The translations under genes and the position numbers were made by a program. From Edaphochlamys debaryana (Eukaryota; Chlorophyta; Chlorophyceae; Chlamydomonadales), in contig JAEHOE010000047.1 in NCBI GenBank assembly GCA_016858145.1, positions 372,001-436,000 of the forward strand: a stretch of DNA of 64,000 bases, written 5' to 3'. Under the pieces are notes generated by a model. It was not told where the DNA came from. It did no database searches and saw only the letters and a program-made list of their open reading frames with translations. Position 1 is the stretch's first letter. Each line of letters begins with the position of its first letter. This document shows positions 43,887 to 55,300 of this stretch, one piece after another.

Positions 43887-46800
43887 TCAGCCCCGCACCA
43901 ACCGCCTCCTCGGTGCCAGCCGCCCCCCGGCAGCCGAACCCGCCTCCTCCTCCTCCCCCCGCATCACCGCCGCCCTCGACGCCACACCCGCCCCCACCCG
44001 CAGCCCCCCAGGCGCCGCCCTTCGCACGGGCCCGTGGCCCGACCCCTCATCATCCGACCCCGAGCCGTCCGCGCCCGCCGCCCGACCGTTGGCGGTTGGT
44101 TCGTTGGCGGTTGCGGATCGCAGCGGCACGTGGAAAGTGTAGTAGTCTGACGCGGCAAAGATGCGGCCGGGGCGCTTGTACGTCTCGCCGGCCTCCCGCA
44201 GCAGTCCCGCCACCGCCCACGATTGCTCCTGGGCCTCCTCCTCGGTCGACACCTTGGTCGGGCGATCGTCGTGCTGCGGTGAGATAGGGAACGGAGGATG
44301 AGGTAAGAAGGGTGAGGTTCAGAGGAGTGAGCCCGAGATATGGCTGCTATAAGCAGCCCAGGCCCGGTGGTGGCGGGGTCAGCCCCCAGCGGGAATCCCG
44401 TCTCATGGTGGTAAAGGTAAACTGAGGATAAGCAGTGTTTGGTTGAGAGATGGGAGCATGAGGGATGGCTGCGTCACCCCTGGGGAAGGTAGGGCTGCCT
44501 TCATGCACACCGCCTGATCCCTCTCAGCTCCGGATCCCTCAGGATCCGTTGTCTCCCTGCGGGGGCCCCCTCCTCCCCTGCCGTTGGGCCCGCCCGCCCC
44601 TCTCACCCGGCGTGGCGCGTCCTGGTAGCGCGCGGAGAAGTGGGTCAGCACCAGGTGGCGGGCGCCTATCGCCGCGGCAAACGCGCCCGCCATCCAGCCG
44701 GTGCTACAGACCGAGGGGGGGGGCGGGACAGGGTGGTTGTCAGGGGGAGGGTACGGAAGGGGTCGAGAGAGGGGGGAAGCATGGAGAGGTCTCGAGCACC
44801 GAGGCCCTGACCACTTCCCACAGTCCCCCTCCGCCCCCAGCCCCCACCCCCCATGATTTCCAGCCGCACCTGTGCTGCGCGACCCGCGCCTTCTGCTCCA
44901 TGCCCTGAGCGAACGTGGCCTCGTGGCTCATCACGTCGCACCCGGCGGCCAGCGGAGCGATGGCGCGGGAGCTGACCGTGTCGCCCAGCACAACCGCCTG
45001 CACGGTGGTTGGTTGATTACTTGGGTGGTTAGTCGGCGGTGGTAGACGGTTGGGAGGGGTTGGCGGTTGGGGGCAGCCGCCCTCGAGCCCCTTGATCCCA
45101 TGGCCAAGGCTCGCACCCGCCAGCCCAAGGGGAAATCCCCATTCCAACGGGCCTCGCTCTGCATCGGTTCACCGCCTTCAACCCCCTTCTCCCTGGCCAA
45201 GGGTGCCACCCGCAGTCCCGCACCTTGCGCCGTTTGGCTCCCTCCTCGTACGGCACGGCCTCCGTGAATACGTAGCCCCAGCACGGCACGCGGTGCTGCA
45301 GCTGCGCGGCCCGCACTCGCACGCCCGAGCAGTTGGGAATCTCCCAGTACAGCCCCTCCGCCGCCACGTACTGCCGCCGGCCGTACGTATTGCCGTTGAC
45401 GCTCATCTGCACGGGGCCAGGGACGCACCCACGATGGGTTTGGGAACTGAAAGGCAAAGGACGAGAGGCCCTCCGTGCGACCAAAGAGCATTGATCGAGT
45501 GACGGATCCGGCTGAGTCACGCATGACTCACGTGATCCATGTCCTCGTCCATGCTGCTGTACAGATCCGCCTCCGAGTCCGACGCGCCGCCGCTGTAACC
45601 GCCGCCGCCGCCGAAGCGGGAGCGGTTGCTGCCGGGCTGGAAGTCGTTGGACCGGGGCGGCCACCAGATCTCCTCCAGAGCCGCCACGCGAGGGCCCACG
45701 GCAGCAACGGCAGTCTGCGGGGGGAAGGAGGGAGGGGTGCCGATTCTATATCCACGTCCATATCCAGGTCCATATCCAGATCCAGAACGCACGATATCCT
45801 GGATCAGATCGCCAAGCCTGAGGTTCGGCCTGCAGGCGACTTCCGTGCCCAGGCACCGCCCATGGCCCCTGGCCCGACAGGCTTCCGCCCGGCCACTCCC
45901 TTGACGGCCCGTGCCTCTCAGCGGCAGACCGCCGTCCCGAGAGACCCGCTCCGCGCACCGAGCCCGCTCCGGAGCACACGCACGCTTGCTGACGCGACCA
46001 AACCCCATGCGGCGCTCCATGCCATACCCGTTCCCGTACCCACGTCCGAAGCCGGCAGCCCCCACAAGCAACCGCACGCGCCTGCCCGACCGGGACCTAA
46101 CGACATGCAACGTGACCCGATCGTGCCCCGCCCCTGCCCATGTTCCCAACCCCTTGGCCGCTCACCGTCAGGTCGGGCGCCGACGCCACCTTCCGTGCCG
46201 CCAGCCGCTGCACCGTCACCTTGGCCCCCGCGGCCCCCGCGGCCCCCGCAGGGGCGCCCGGCGCCGTGAGCGGGCGGGGCGGGTGCGCCGAGGAGGGGGA
46301 GCAGACGAGCTCCGTGATCTGCGGCGGGATGAGCGTGCGGGTGGTGGTTGGTGGTTGTGCGATTGGTTGGCGGTTGGTTTGTGGTTGGTGGTGCGCCGGC
46401 GAGAGTGTTCACGGTGTCTGCTTGCCCGTCAGGGTGCGGGGATGGCATCCTCCACCTGCCGCACCGTCCGCACGGCAGTACCGGCACGTGCTGCTCAGCG
46501 CTAGACCCCCCCCCCGATGCCCACCTCCACGGGCAGGCGCAGGCGGCTGGCCAGGCCCGTGAGGAGCAGCGAGGCGCGCAGCAGCTCCTGAGGGGCAGGG
46601 GGTGGGGTGGGGTGGGGTGGGGGCAGAACGGAGTTGGACCGAGTCGGGTGCCGCCTCACGTGCACATGCAAACCTTGGCCCCCGCCTCCCTAGTCCTGCT
46701 CCTCAGCACAACAGGACCCACCGCCACCCGAGCCTCTAACCCCAAGCCCACCCCCACTCCCACCCAACACGCCCCCCCCCTCCCGCCCCCCTCCGCCCCC

Positions 46801-48628
46801 TCACCGCCACCCCCGGCGGCCCGCACACCCGGTGCAAGGCCCCCTCCGGCTTGTGGCCATCCAGCAGCTGCAGGGCGGCGCCCAGGCCGAAGCAGTGGTC
46901 GCCGTGGAGGTGGGTCACGAAGATGCTGGGGGGGGGGGGAAGGGTTGGGGGTGCGATGGCGGTGGGGGGGGGGGGTTGAGTGGACGGTGTGGAAGTGGAG
47001 GGGAGAGGAGTGCAGACGTGCAATGCAGTCCCAGAGCAACAATCGTGTCCGGGTCCTAAGGAGCTACAATCTGAATCCTGGACTCAGGATCCCGGGTTTT
47101 CGCCCCCCCCCTTTCCCCAGGGGGCGCTCACCAGTCCACCTGGGCCAGATCCAGCCCTGGGAGCGCCAGCAGCTGCGTGGAGGAGGGGATGAGGCAGGGG
47201 GTCGTTTACCGTTAGCATGGCATTTAGCGGTTGGCCGTTGCGTCTCACGTCTCGACCCTCCTCCATCCCTCACCCCCCTGAATCGTTGCGTCCCTGCCAT
47301 ACCCGCCTCTGATACCATTTACCTCCCCTTCACCTTGCCCGTCGTATCGCATCCCCCCCCCTTTCCTTCCTTTCGGCGCCAGCCCTCCCTGCAGCCCGTC
47401 CGGCCCCCCTCCCGCCTCGGAGCGTACCAGGCTCGCCGGCACCCGCCTCATTCATCTCTCGCTCGCTGTATCACCCCCCTTCCCTTCCCCCCACCCCACC
47501 GGCCCCCACCTACCCCCAAGCCCAACCCCGCCCTCCCCCCTCCCCCCTCCCCCCTCCCCCCCCCCACACCCACCTGCCGGTGCGACCCCTCCCCGCAGTC
47601 CACAAGGTGCACCGCCCCCGGCAGCCGCACCAGCGTGCAGCTCACGTTGCGCTCCAGCGTGGGGGTGCCGCTGTTGGTGCCCAGGAAGGTGACGGCCAGG
47701 CCTGGGAGGAGGGGGGAGGGGGGAGGGGGGGGGGATGTTTTGGAGAAGTGGAGAGCAAAGGGAGGGGGGAGGGGCGGAGGGGGCAATCGAGGGGGTGGGG
47801 CAGGGGGGCCCGGCAGGGAGGGCGGGGGCAGGAGCGTGGGGTGGAGAGGATGGGGCGGGGAGCGCACAAGGGGTCGAGCGGGCCAGGGGGATGAGCCCCA
47901 ACCAGCTCGCTGAGGTAAGCATCGTGCCTCGGCCGCCTCCCTCAGGTCCCTCCTCAGCCTCAAGGGCCCGCAGGCCTGCAGCGCACCTGTCTTGAGGTCC
48001 GGCCCAGCGGGCTCCTGCGCCCTCCGAAGGCCAGTCCCTGGCGCCAGCGATGCGCCCTGCGCCGGTCTCCGGGGCCCCTGCTGCGGTGCCAGCGCCGATG
48101 CGGGGCGCTGGTGCGAGGGCTGGTCCGCAGGGGATTGGAAGCGCGGGAGCCGGCCGGCTGCCGGAGATAGCGGCCGGGCGCTAGCTGACGTGGAGGGCTG
48201 GCCGGGGGCGGGCGTGGTGGCAGGAGCGGCACGGCGCAGGCGGGGGCGCACAGAGCTCTGGTGGGGTGCGAGAGGGGCCGGAGGGGAAGGGGTGTTGGTG
48301 TCAGGGGGCGGCGAGGGTTGGGGCAGGGTATGGTCTGGTGCGGCGCGGGGGCCGGTGGGTAGGATGGACTGACCTGCTCAGAGGGTGGAGCCTCCCGGCC
48401 CTCCGCCACCACACGCGCTGGACGTCCCCGTCGAGCCACCCCGCCGCAAGGCCGCGACGATGTGGGCCGCGGCATCACGAGAGACGTAGTCGGTAGCGCC
48501 GCAGGGCACGACGGAGCCGCGAGGCGGGACAGCGGGCAATGTGCATGGCGGCCGCTCGGTGAAGCCCCAGGCGCAACACCGCCGGTGCGGGCCGTTGCGC
48601 CCATCCCAGAGAGACTACTGCACTGCAT
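43887..48628 (-). CDS. TRZ: tRNase Z (3'-tRNA endonuclease), single-domain, probably organelle-targeted
   Basis: Removes 3' trailers from precursor tRNAs so that CCA can be added. Twelve exons read leftwards: 48628-48374, 48257-47987, 47701-47574, 47172-47132, 46925-46805, 46587-46525, 46318-46166, 45714-45532, 45406-45224, 44997-44870, 44703-44607, 44273-43887, in consistent phase, giving 669 residues. About 175 N-terminal residues are Arg/Ser/Ala/Pro-rich and acid-poor (MQCSSLSGMGATARTGG), as for an organelle presequence. The metallo-beta-lactamase core starts VTFLGTNSGTPTLERN, then VDCGEGSHRQLLALP, zinc motif IFVTHLHGDHCFGLG, then LGDTVSS, SHEATFAQ and LVLTHFSARYQD. The usual PxKxRN loop reads PTLERN here, without the Lys. 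Between the HxHxDH motif and GDT lie two long linker exons. The last exon carries KRPGRIFAASDYYTFHVPL and a low-complexity tail. A single catalytic domain places it with plant TRZ2-like short enzymes, although this chain is long. Confidence 0.93.
45747..45785 (+). repeat. 12-bp tandem repeat in tRNase Z intron 7
   Basis: Three imperfect copies of CATATCCAGGTC, immediately upstream (gene sense) of the acceptor of exon 8. Confidence 0.8.
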
Positions 48629-49379
48629 CAGCGCTATGCTAGCGGTAGCTCAGCAACACGGTGGAGCGTAGGCTGTGGCGGTCTGCAAACCAAGAACCCG
48701 ACTTTGAGCAAGCTAAGTACTGTGGTATCTAGAACCTATGTATCGACAACGAGCTCGTGGGCAGGAGTAGCTGCTGTTAGCCCAAGCGGAGCTTGCGAGG
48801 GAAAGGGCAATTCTAACCAGCGTGTGCTTCAACAGCGTCTGACCACTCTGCTGTGCGTGTAACTGCAGCGTGTATCAATACATCAGCGCGAATTGGCGTC
48901 TCGCGACACGCTTGCGCAACACTGGTTTGGTCGCGCGCACCAGCACGAACAGCTTGTTTAGTATTATAGTGAACGAGCGTGGCATATCGTTCTTGAGGGA
49001 GCTTGAAGGGGCCACAAGCTAGCGGAGCCGTGGCAGCACACGTACCCGCGACGTTGCCGCGAGCCCACCTTGAATCCCCCCTCCCGAGAAGCATGCGCGC
49101 GCGCGAGTAGGACAATCATGGAGGTCACTTCAGACTAGCACCGGACGAGTGCTGGGGCAGGAGGGACGCACAACGGGGCGTGAATCGGGGCGAGTGCATG
49201 GCGCCGGGCACGGTCGGTGTGTTCCCCCGGCGTGTCAGGTTCACCCCAAACACACAGAGCAACTAGACTCAACCTCCATAGCTCCCCACCTACTTCCAAT
49301 CGACCATGTCTCTCGGAGCGGCAGAGTGAGCAGCGGGCCTGCGCGTCGGCACGCAGCAGGGCGTGCCTGCCTTCGCGCC
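48629..49379. other. Divergent intergenic region between tRNase Z and the PHD gene
   Basis: Less GC-biased than its neighbours. It should contain the promoters of both divergent genes. No specific element identified. Confidence 0.55.
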
Positions 49380-52300
49380 ATGGACACTGCGAACAGAGAC
49401 AACATGCAGGAGATGCTGCCGGACTCAGGTGCGACACTCCTCGCGAGGGGCGGGGAACCGGTCGCGGCCATGCTCGCTGAACGCGCGCCGCGGCGAGGCC
49501 GCGCCAGGAGCATAAGACGGCGGGCCCATGCTTTTAGTCTTGTGCTGGTCGTGTGGCAAGGCTCGGAGCTTGCACGCTGGTTGCTCCCGCCTTGGGGAGT
49601 CCGTGCCGAAGAGCGGGGTGCACACGCAGGGCGTGTCTCGGGGCACTGGGCGGGGCCAAGTCGCTCTGACAACAATACCTTCATACCGTAGGCCCAGGCA
49701 GAGCTAGAAGCCGCAGGCGTGAACGGCAGCGCCCCCGTGCCAAACTTCGGTAGTTCAAGCTTGCCTTGACTCCCGCCCTCGCTCCCCGCTATGCACGCTA
49801 GCAGGCGTAGACGGGATTCCTGACAACACGCGCGTCCAACAGGAGCAAGCTTTACAAGCCGCGGCTACCGACGGAACGGGCCCCCGTGCCCAACGCGGAC
49901 AAGCGCCCGCTTCTTACACAGAGAGCATCGATCACAACTCGAGAGATGCAGATGTCCAGCATGTGCTGATTGCCCGCGCGGGCATACCGGCACGCAGTGG
50001 GCCCCAACCCGCAAGTGCGGACACGATTCCCAACAGCGACATACACGGAGCGCCTTTCACGGTCCCAGCCCCGTTATCTGGCAACGAGGCTCCCTCAGCT
50101 TCCGCTTCTCAGCCCGCCGTTGCGGCGTCGGGTGCCATGTTCGGCGCCATCGCGACCGGCGACCACCCGGCAGACGACGACGACCAGGCTGGGGGCTCGG
50201 GCTCGGGGGGTGAAGCAGGCCCCGGCACGGTTGGCCGCGGTCGCAAGCGGAAGCCCTCGCGGCCTATGGCCGCTCAGCCCGCGGGCACGGTCATGCTCGT
50301 GGAGGACGAGGATGCCTTCATCGGCCCTCCCGGTCAAGCCCCTCCGCCGCAAGCCCACGTGCCTCAGCTGTCACCAGGCGAGCAGCTCCAGCTGCAACAG
50401 CTGCAGGCCCAGGCGGCGTCAAAGCCCGCCGCGCCGGTGCACATGCCCGAGGCCCGGGTTGACATGAGCGACGCGGCAGGGCTGTACCCGACGGCTGCAG
50501 CCGCCAGGCGGGCTGCGCAGGGCATCGTAAGCCCATCCGCACAGGTGGGTAACTGCCACGAGCTATCCTGGGGAAGAAGGCCTGCTAGGTGTGGCGGGTT
50601 TGAGCTAGCTTGTGAGCTTGTGCGGCTGTGCCTGTGCACCCACCGGTGGGAGTCGGTAGCCGCCTGCCCCCACCATGCTTACGTACTAGTGCCCACGCTT
50701 TGCACCCACTTGCACCCGTGAGCTCCACTCCGCCTGGCCCCCCCTCCCGCCCTCATCACGTTCCCGCGTCGCCCGTCCGCATCCGCAGCCCGCTCGCGCG
50801 CCCCAGCCCATCTCGGGCGCGGTGCCGTACCCCAAGAACATGATCCTGCTGGATCCAAACGGGGTGCCCGTACGGCGAGGCCGCGGCCGCCCGCGCAAGG
50901 ACTACCCGCCGGGCTACACGCTCGTGCCCATCGAGTCCGTACCGCCCGAGCTGCGGGCTCAGGCGCAGGGAACCGAGGAGGTGGATGACGGAGGGGCGGC
51001 GACCCAGATGCACACCCCCGCTCAACTGCCTGTGTCAATGGGCCTGGCGCAGCCTGGGATGAGGGACATGCCGGGCGGAGCAGGCGCCACGGGTCTGCCC
51101 GCGGACTTGGTCGCGGCGCTGACGGGGGTGGACCCAAGCGCTCTGGGGCCGAGCGACGGCAGCTGGGGCGTGGCCGAGCCGGCGGCGGTGGCAGCGGCGT
51201 CGTCGGCGTGGCGGCAGGGCAAGCCGGCGGCGGAGGGCGACCAGGCGGCGGCGATCGCGGCGGCTGTGGCGGGCAGCGGGTACGGCGTGTACGGCGGCCT
51301 GGAGGCGGCGCTCAAGGAGCAGCAAGTCACCAGCATGGACGGCTTAGTCAACGCCATCGCCGCCGCCGCCAACGCGGCCGCCGCCTCCGGCGGCGCCGCC
51401 AGCATCGGCGGCGCTCCGCTGCCGTCAAGCCTCGCGGTGCACTCCGGCCGCAAGGGCCTCGCAGCCGGCACCAGCGCCGCCGCTAGCGACTTGCCGTCGG
51501 CCGCTGCCGCCGCTGCTGCCGGCGGGCTGGCAGGACGCGAGCGGCCATCTGTGTCCACCTGCACCGGGGGCCTGGGGTCAGCGGCTGCCACGGCCCTCGG
51601 CACGGCGGCACGCGACCGCAGCGCCGACGGCGGTGCGGTGGCGGCGGCGCTGATGCTAGCAGCGCCCCGCCTCCGCCACCATGCCGCCACCGCGGTGGCT
51701 GGCGGCGCAGCCAGCGGCGGCTGGGTGGGCCTGCCGCCGTCCGGCGACACAGACACCGCCCCGGCGGCGCCGTCAAGCAGCAGTCGTGCCGTACGCTTCG
51801 CTGGCCTCGACGACGACGCCGCCGACGGCTCGAGCGCCGGCTCGCGGCGGCGGCCCTGCACGACCGCCGGCTGCGGCGGCTGCAGCCACGGCGCCGGGGC
51901 CTCTCAACACCCGGCACTGGTGCAGCGGCGCCGGGCAATCGACGACGCAGTGCCGATGCCGTCTGGAGGCACAGGGTCCGGCCGTCGCAGCAACACCTCC
52001 GCCGCCGGTCGGTTCGGAGCCGCCGGTGACGGCGGCGGCAGCGGCGGCGGTAGCGACAGCGACGGAGGCTCCGCGTCGGCGGAGTCTGACGCCGAGGCTT
52101 GCGGCGGCGGCGACTCGGAGCCCCAGGGCGGCGGCGGCGGCTGGGGCCGGTTCACCATTCCGCAGGTCGACGGCGCTGACGATGACGCCAGCGCCGCCGG
52201 GGTGGCTCCCGACGCTGCCGGGGCCGGGCAGGCTGTGGGTGGACTACCGGTGGCGCCCCTGCACCTGACGGCCGGAGCCGGTCTGCCGGCGGCGCCGCCC

Positions 52301-55300
52301 CTGATGGGTGGACTGGGCGGGATGCCGGGCGGCCTGCCCTCAGGTTTACCTGGGGGCCTGCCGGGCGGTTTGCCCGGTGGCCTTCCGGGGGGCTTGCCTG
52401 GGATGGGCGCGGGCCTGCCGCACGGTTTCCCTCCGGGCATCCCGGGCTTGCAGCAACCGGGCGGGCTGAGCGCAGGGCTGCCGCCCAACTTTGGCAACCT
52501 GCCGGCCGCTGCCGTACTCCGTACGCTGGCTGCCTACGCAGCAGCCACTCAGGCCAGCGCCCAACCCGGCGGGGCCGATGACCCCGCCCGACAGCTTCAG
52601 CTCCAGGCCGCGATCCAGCAGCTGCAGCTGCAGCAGCAGCTGGGCCTGCAGCAGCCGTACGGCCTGCAGCAGCCGCACGTGCCTGCCGTACACGGCCAAC
52701 CGCCGCCGTACGCACCGCAGCCGGGGTACGGCAGGGAGCCGCCGCACGGCCGGTCGGGCCACAGCTCCGCCATGGCGGCGGCGATGCGGCAGGAAGCCGA
52801 GCCGGAGGCTGGCGGCCGGAGGCCACGTCGGCAGGCTGCCGTACCCGCTCGATTCGCCGACGCTCCGCTGTTTGCCCGTCACCCCGGCAGCCGACGGTCG
52901 CATTCAGTGGAGGATGAGGGCGGGCCGCCCATCCACCGCCTGCGCTCTGACTCGGGGGACGAGGGCGAGGCGGAGGAGGAGGAAGAGGAGGAGCAGGAGG
53001 AGGGAGAGGAAGCGTCGGAGGAGGTGCCCGTGGAAGTCGAGGAGTCGGAGGAGGAGCTGGAGGACGATGCCATGGAGGACGATGACGAGCTGGACGAGAC
53101 CAACCGGGCGGCCGGCCGGCTTGGACACCGTGGCGGGCCGGGGGCACGGCGCGGGCATGGTTCTGGGCGGAGCCAGGTGAGGCGGGGAGCGAGGCATGTA
53201 GGTTGGGGTGGGGTGGCATCCGGGGTCTCAGGGGTTGACTGGGATAGTGGGATTGGGGGGTTCGTGAGCAGGTACGCCGGAGCCTGAAGGCAGTAAGGCA
53301 CGGCGCCCCTTGACATGGCAAGCCGTAGGCCTCCCTCAGCCCATCGCCGCATCGTCGAAGCTCATCTCTGCGTGCCACCCATCGTGTGCCTCCCTTGGCT
53401 TGGCCCATCGTCACAGCTCATCCCTGCGTGCCCTCCCGGCTTTCCCTGCCCTGTTCTTCTCTTGCAAACAGAACGAGGAGGCCGAGGCCAAACGCCAAGC
53501 ACAGCTGGCCCGCCGTCGGGAAGCCGCCCGCCGCATGCGGGCCGAAGCCGCAGCCCAGCGCCAGAAGCTCCAAGAAGGCGGCATCGCGATTCCAGGCCTG
53601 GTGCCGGGCCACCCGCCGCCGCCGCCGGGCTCCGCCGCCGCCGCCGTGGCGGCGGCTGCCGCCGCCGTCGCGGCGGCCGCCGGCGGCCGATCTGGCTCGG
53701 CCGAGGCGTCGGCGCCTGGCGGCGCCGACGGCGCGGTCGCGGGCCTTGAAGGCCTGGCGGCGCCGCCGAAGCAGCACAGTCAGAAGATGTCGGCGGCGGA
53801 GCGACACGAGCGCGAGCTGGCGCGGCGGCGGGAACGCGAGCGGAAGCGCCGGGCCGAGCTGCGAGCGTTACGCGAGTCTGGCGGCGCCGGAGGCCACAAC
53901 GGTGAGGCGGAGGCCCTGGCGGCGCTGTCGGACCTGGCGGGCGCGCCCAGCGACCCGGCGGCGGCGGCAGCCGCCGCCGCCGCCGCGGCTGCCGCCGTCG
54001 CTGCCGTCCCTGGCGGCGCCGCTGCCGCCGCCGCCGCTGCTGCTGCTGCTGCCGCCGCCGCTGCGGCTTCTGGATCCGCGGACGAGCGGCGCGAGAAGCA
54101 GCTTGCCCGGCGGCGTGAGCGGGAGCGCCTCCTCCGCTTGGAGCTGCGGATCCTTCGCGACGAGCAGTCGGCGGCGCCGATGGGCGCCGTCGACTTCCCC
54201 GACGGCGAGGGCGACGATTTTGGCCCCGGCATCTACACGACCGGGCCGGAGGGCTCCGCATTCGCGCCCATGGCGCCAGAGCAGATCGCGAGCTTCGCCA
54301 ACGTGGTTCCGCGCAACCCGATTCAGCACGAGCAGTCCCGAATCATTCCCATGCCGGGCAACCTGCCACCGCTCATTCTGCCGCCGCCGCTGCCGCCGTC
54401 GCGCGGCGGGCCGCTGGGCGCGATGCGCTTCCCCATTGCGCCCGGCTCAGCGCCGCCGATGGCGCGGCCGGCCTCCGCCGGCGGCTCCGCAGCCCCGACG
54501 CCGACGCCGCTAGCGCTGGGACTCGGCGGCGGCGCAGCCACAAGCCCCGACGCGGCGGCGGCGCTGGGGATGGCGGGCTCCGGGCCGATGGTCAGCGGCT
54601 TTGGCGCCGCCGCCGCCGTCGGCAGCATCCTCGGCGGCCCCGCCGGGTCGGCGGCGGCGCTGCTGGCGGGGGCGGATTCCGGGCCCATGAGCGCCGGTAA
54701 GCGGCAGCGGCAGAAGTTCATCGGAACTCCGACGGAAAAGAGGGAGCGGGAGCTGGCGGTGAAGCGAGAGCGGGAGCGGCAGCGGCGGCTGCGGCTCAAG
54801 CACGAGCGCATGGCTCGCCAGGGCACTGGCGGCAGCGCGCACGCCAGCGGCGACGTCGGCGCGATGATGGCGGCGGCGGCGGCGGCCGGCAGCGCCATGG
54901 CGGCATACGGCGGGATGCCGTACGGCATGGGCGGCGCCGACGGCGGCGGCAGCTTCGTACAGCAGATGCAGATGGACGGCGGCGGCGGCATGATGGCGCA
55001 CGGGCACATGCACGGCGGCGGCGGCGGCGGCAAGGGCAAGGGGAAGTCGAAGGGCCGCCGCCCCATGGATGACGACATGGGTACGACAGAATCTGAGGAG
55101 GATCAGGGCTACCCCGGGTCAGACATGACGGGCGACAGCGAGGGCGAGGGTGACGGCCCCTCCGGCGGCGGCCGCGGCCGCAATCGCAGCAGCACGGCTG
55201 AGGGGCGAGGCGCCGACTCGGCGCCCCCCAACGGCGCCGCGGGCCCGGCCGGCGGCTTTGTCGGCTTCGTCGCCGCCGCCCCCGCTGCCGTACAGCACCC

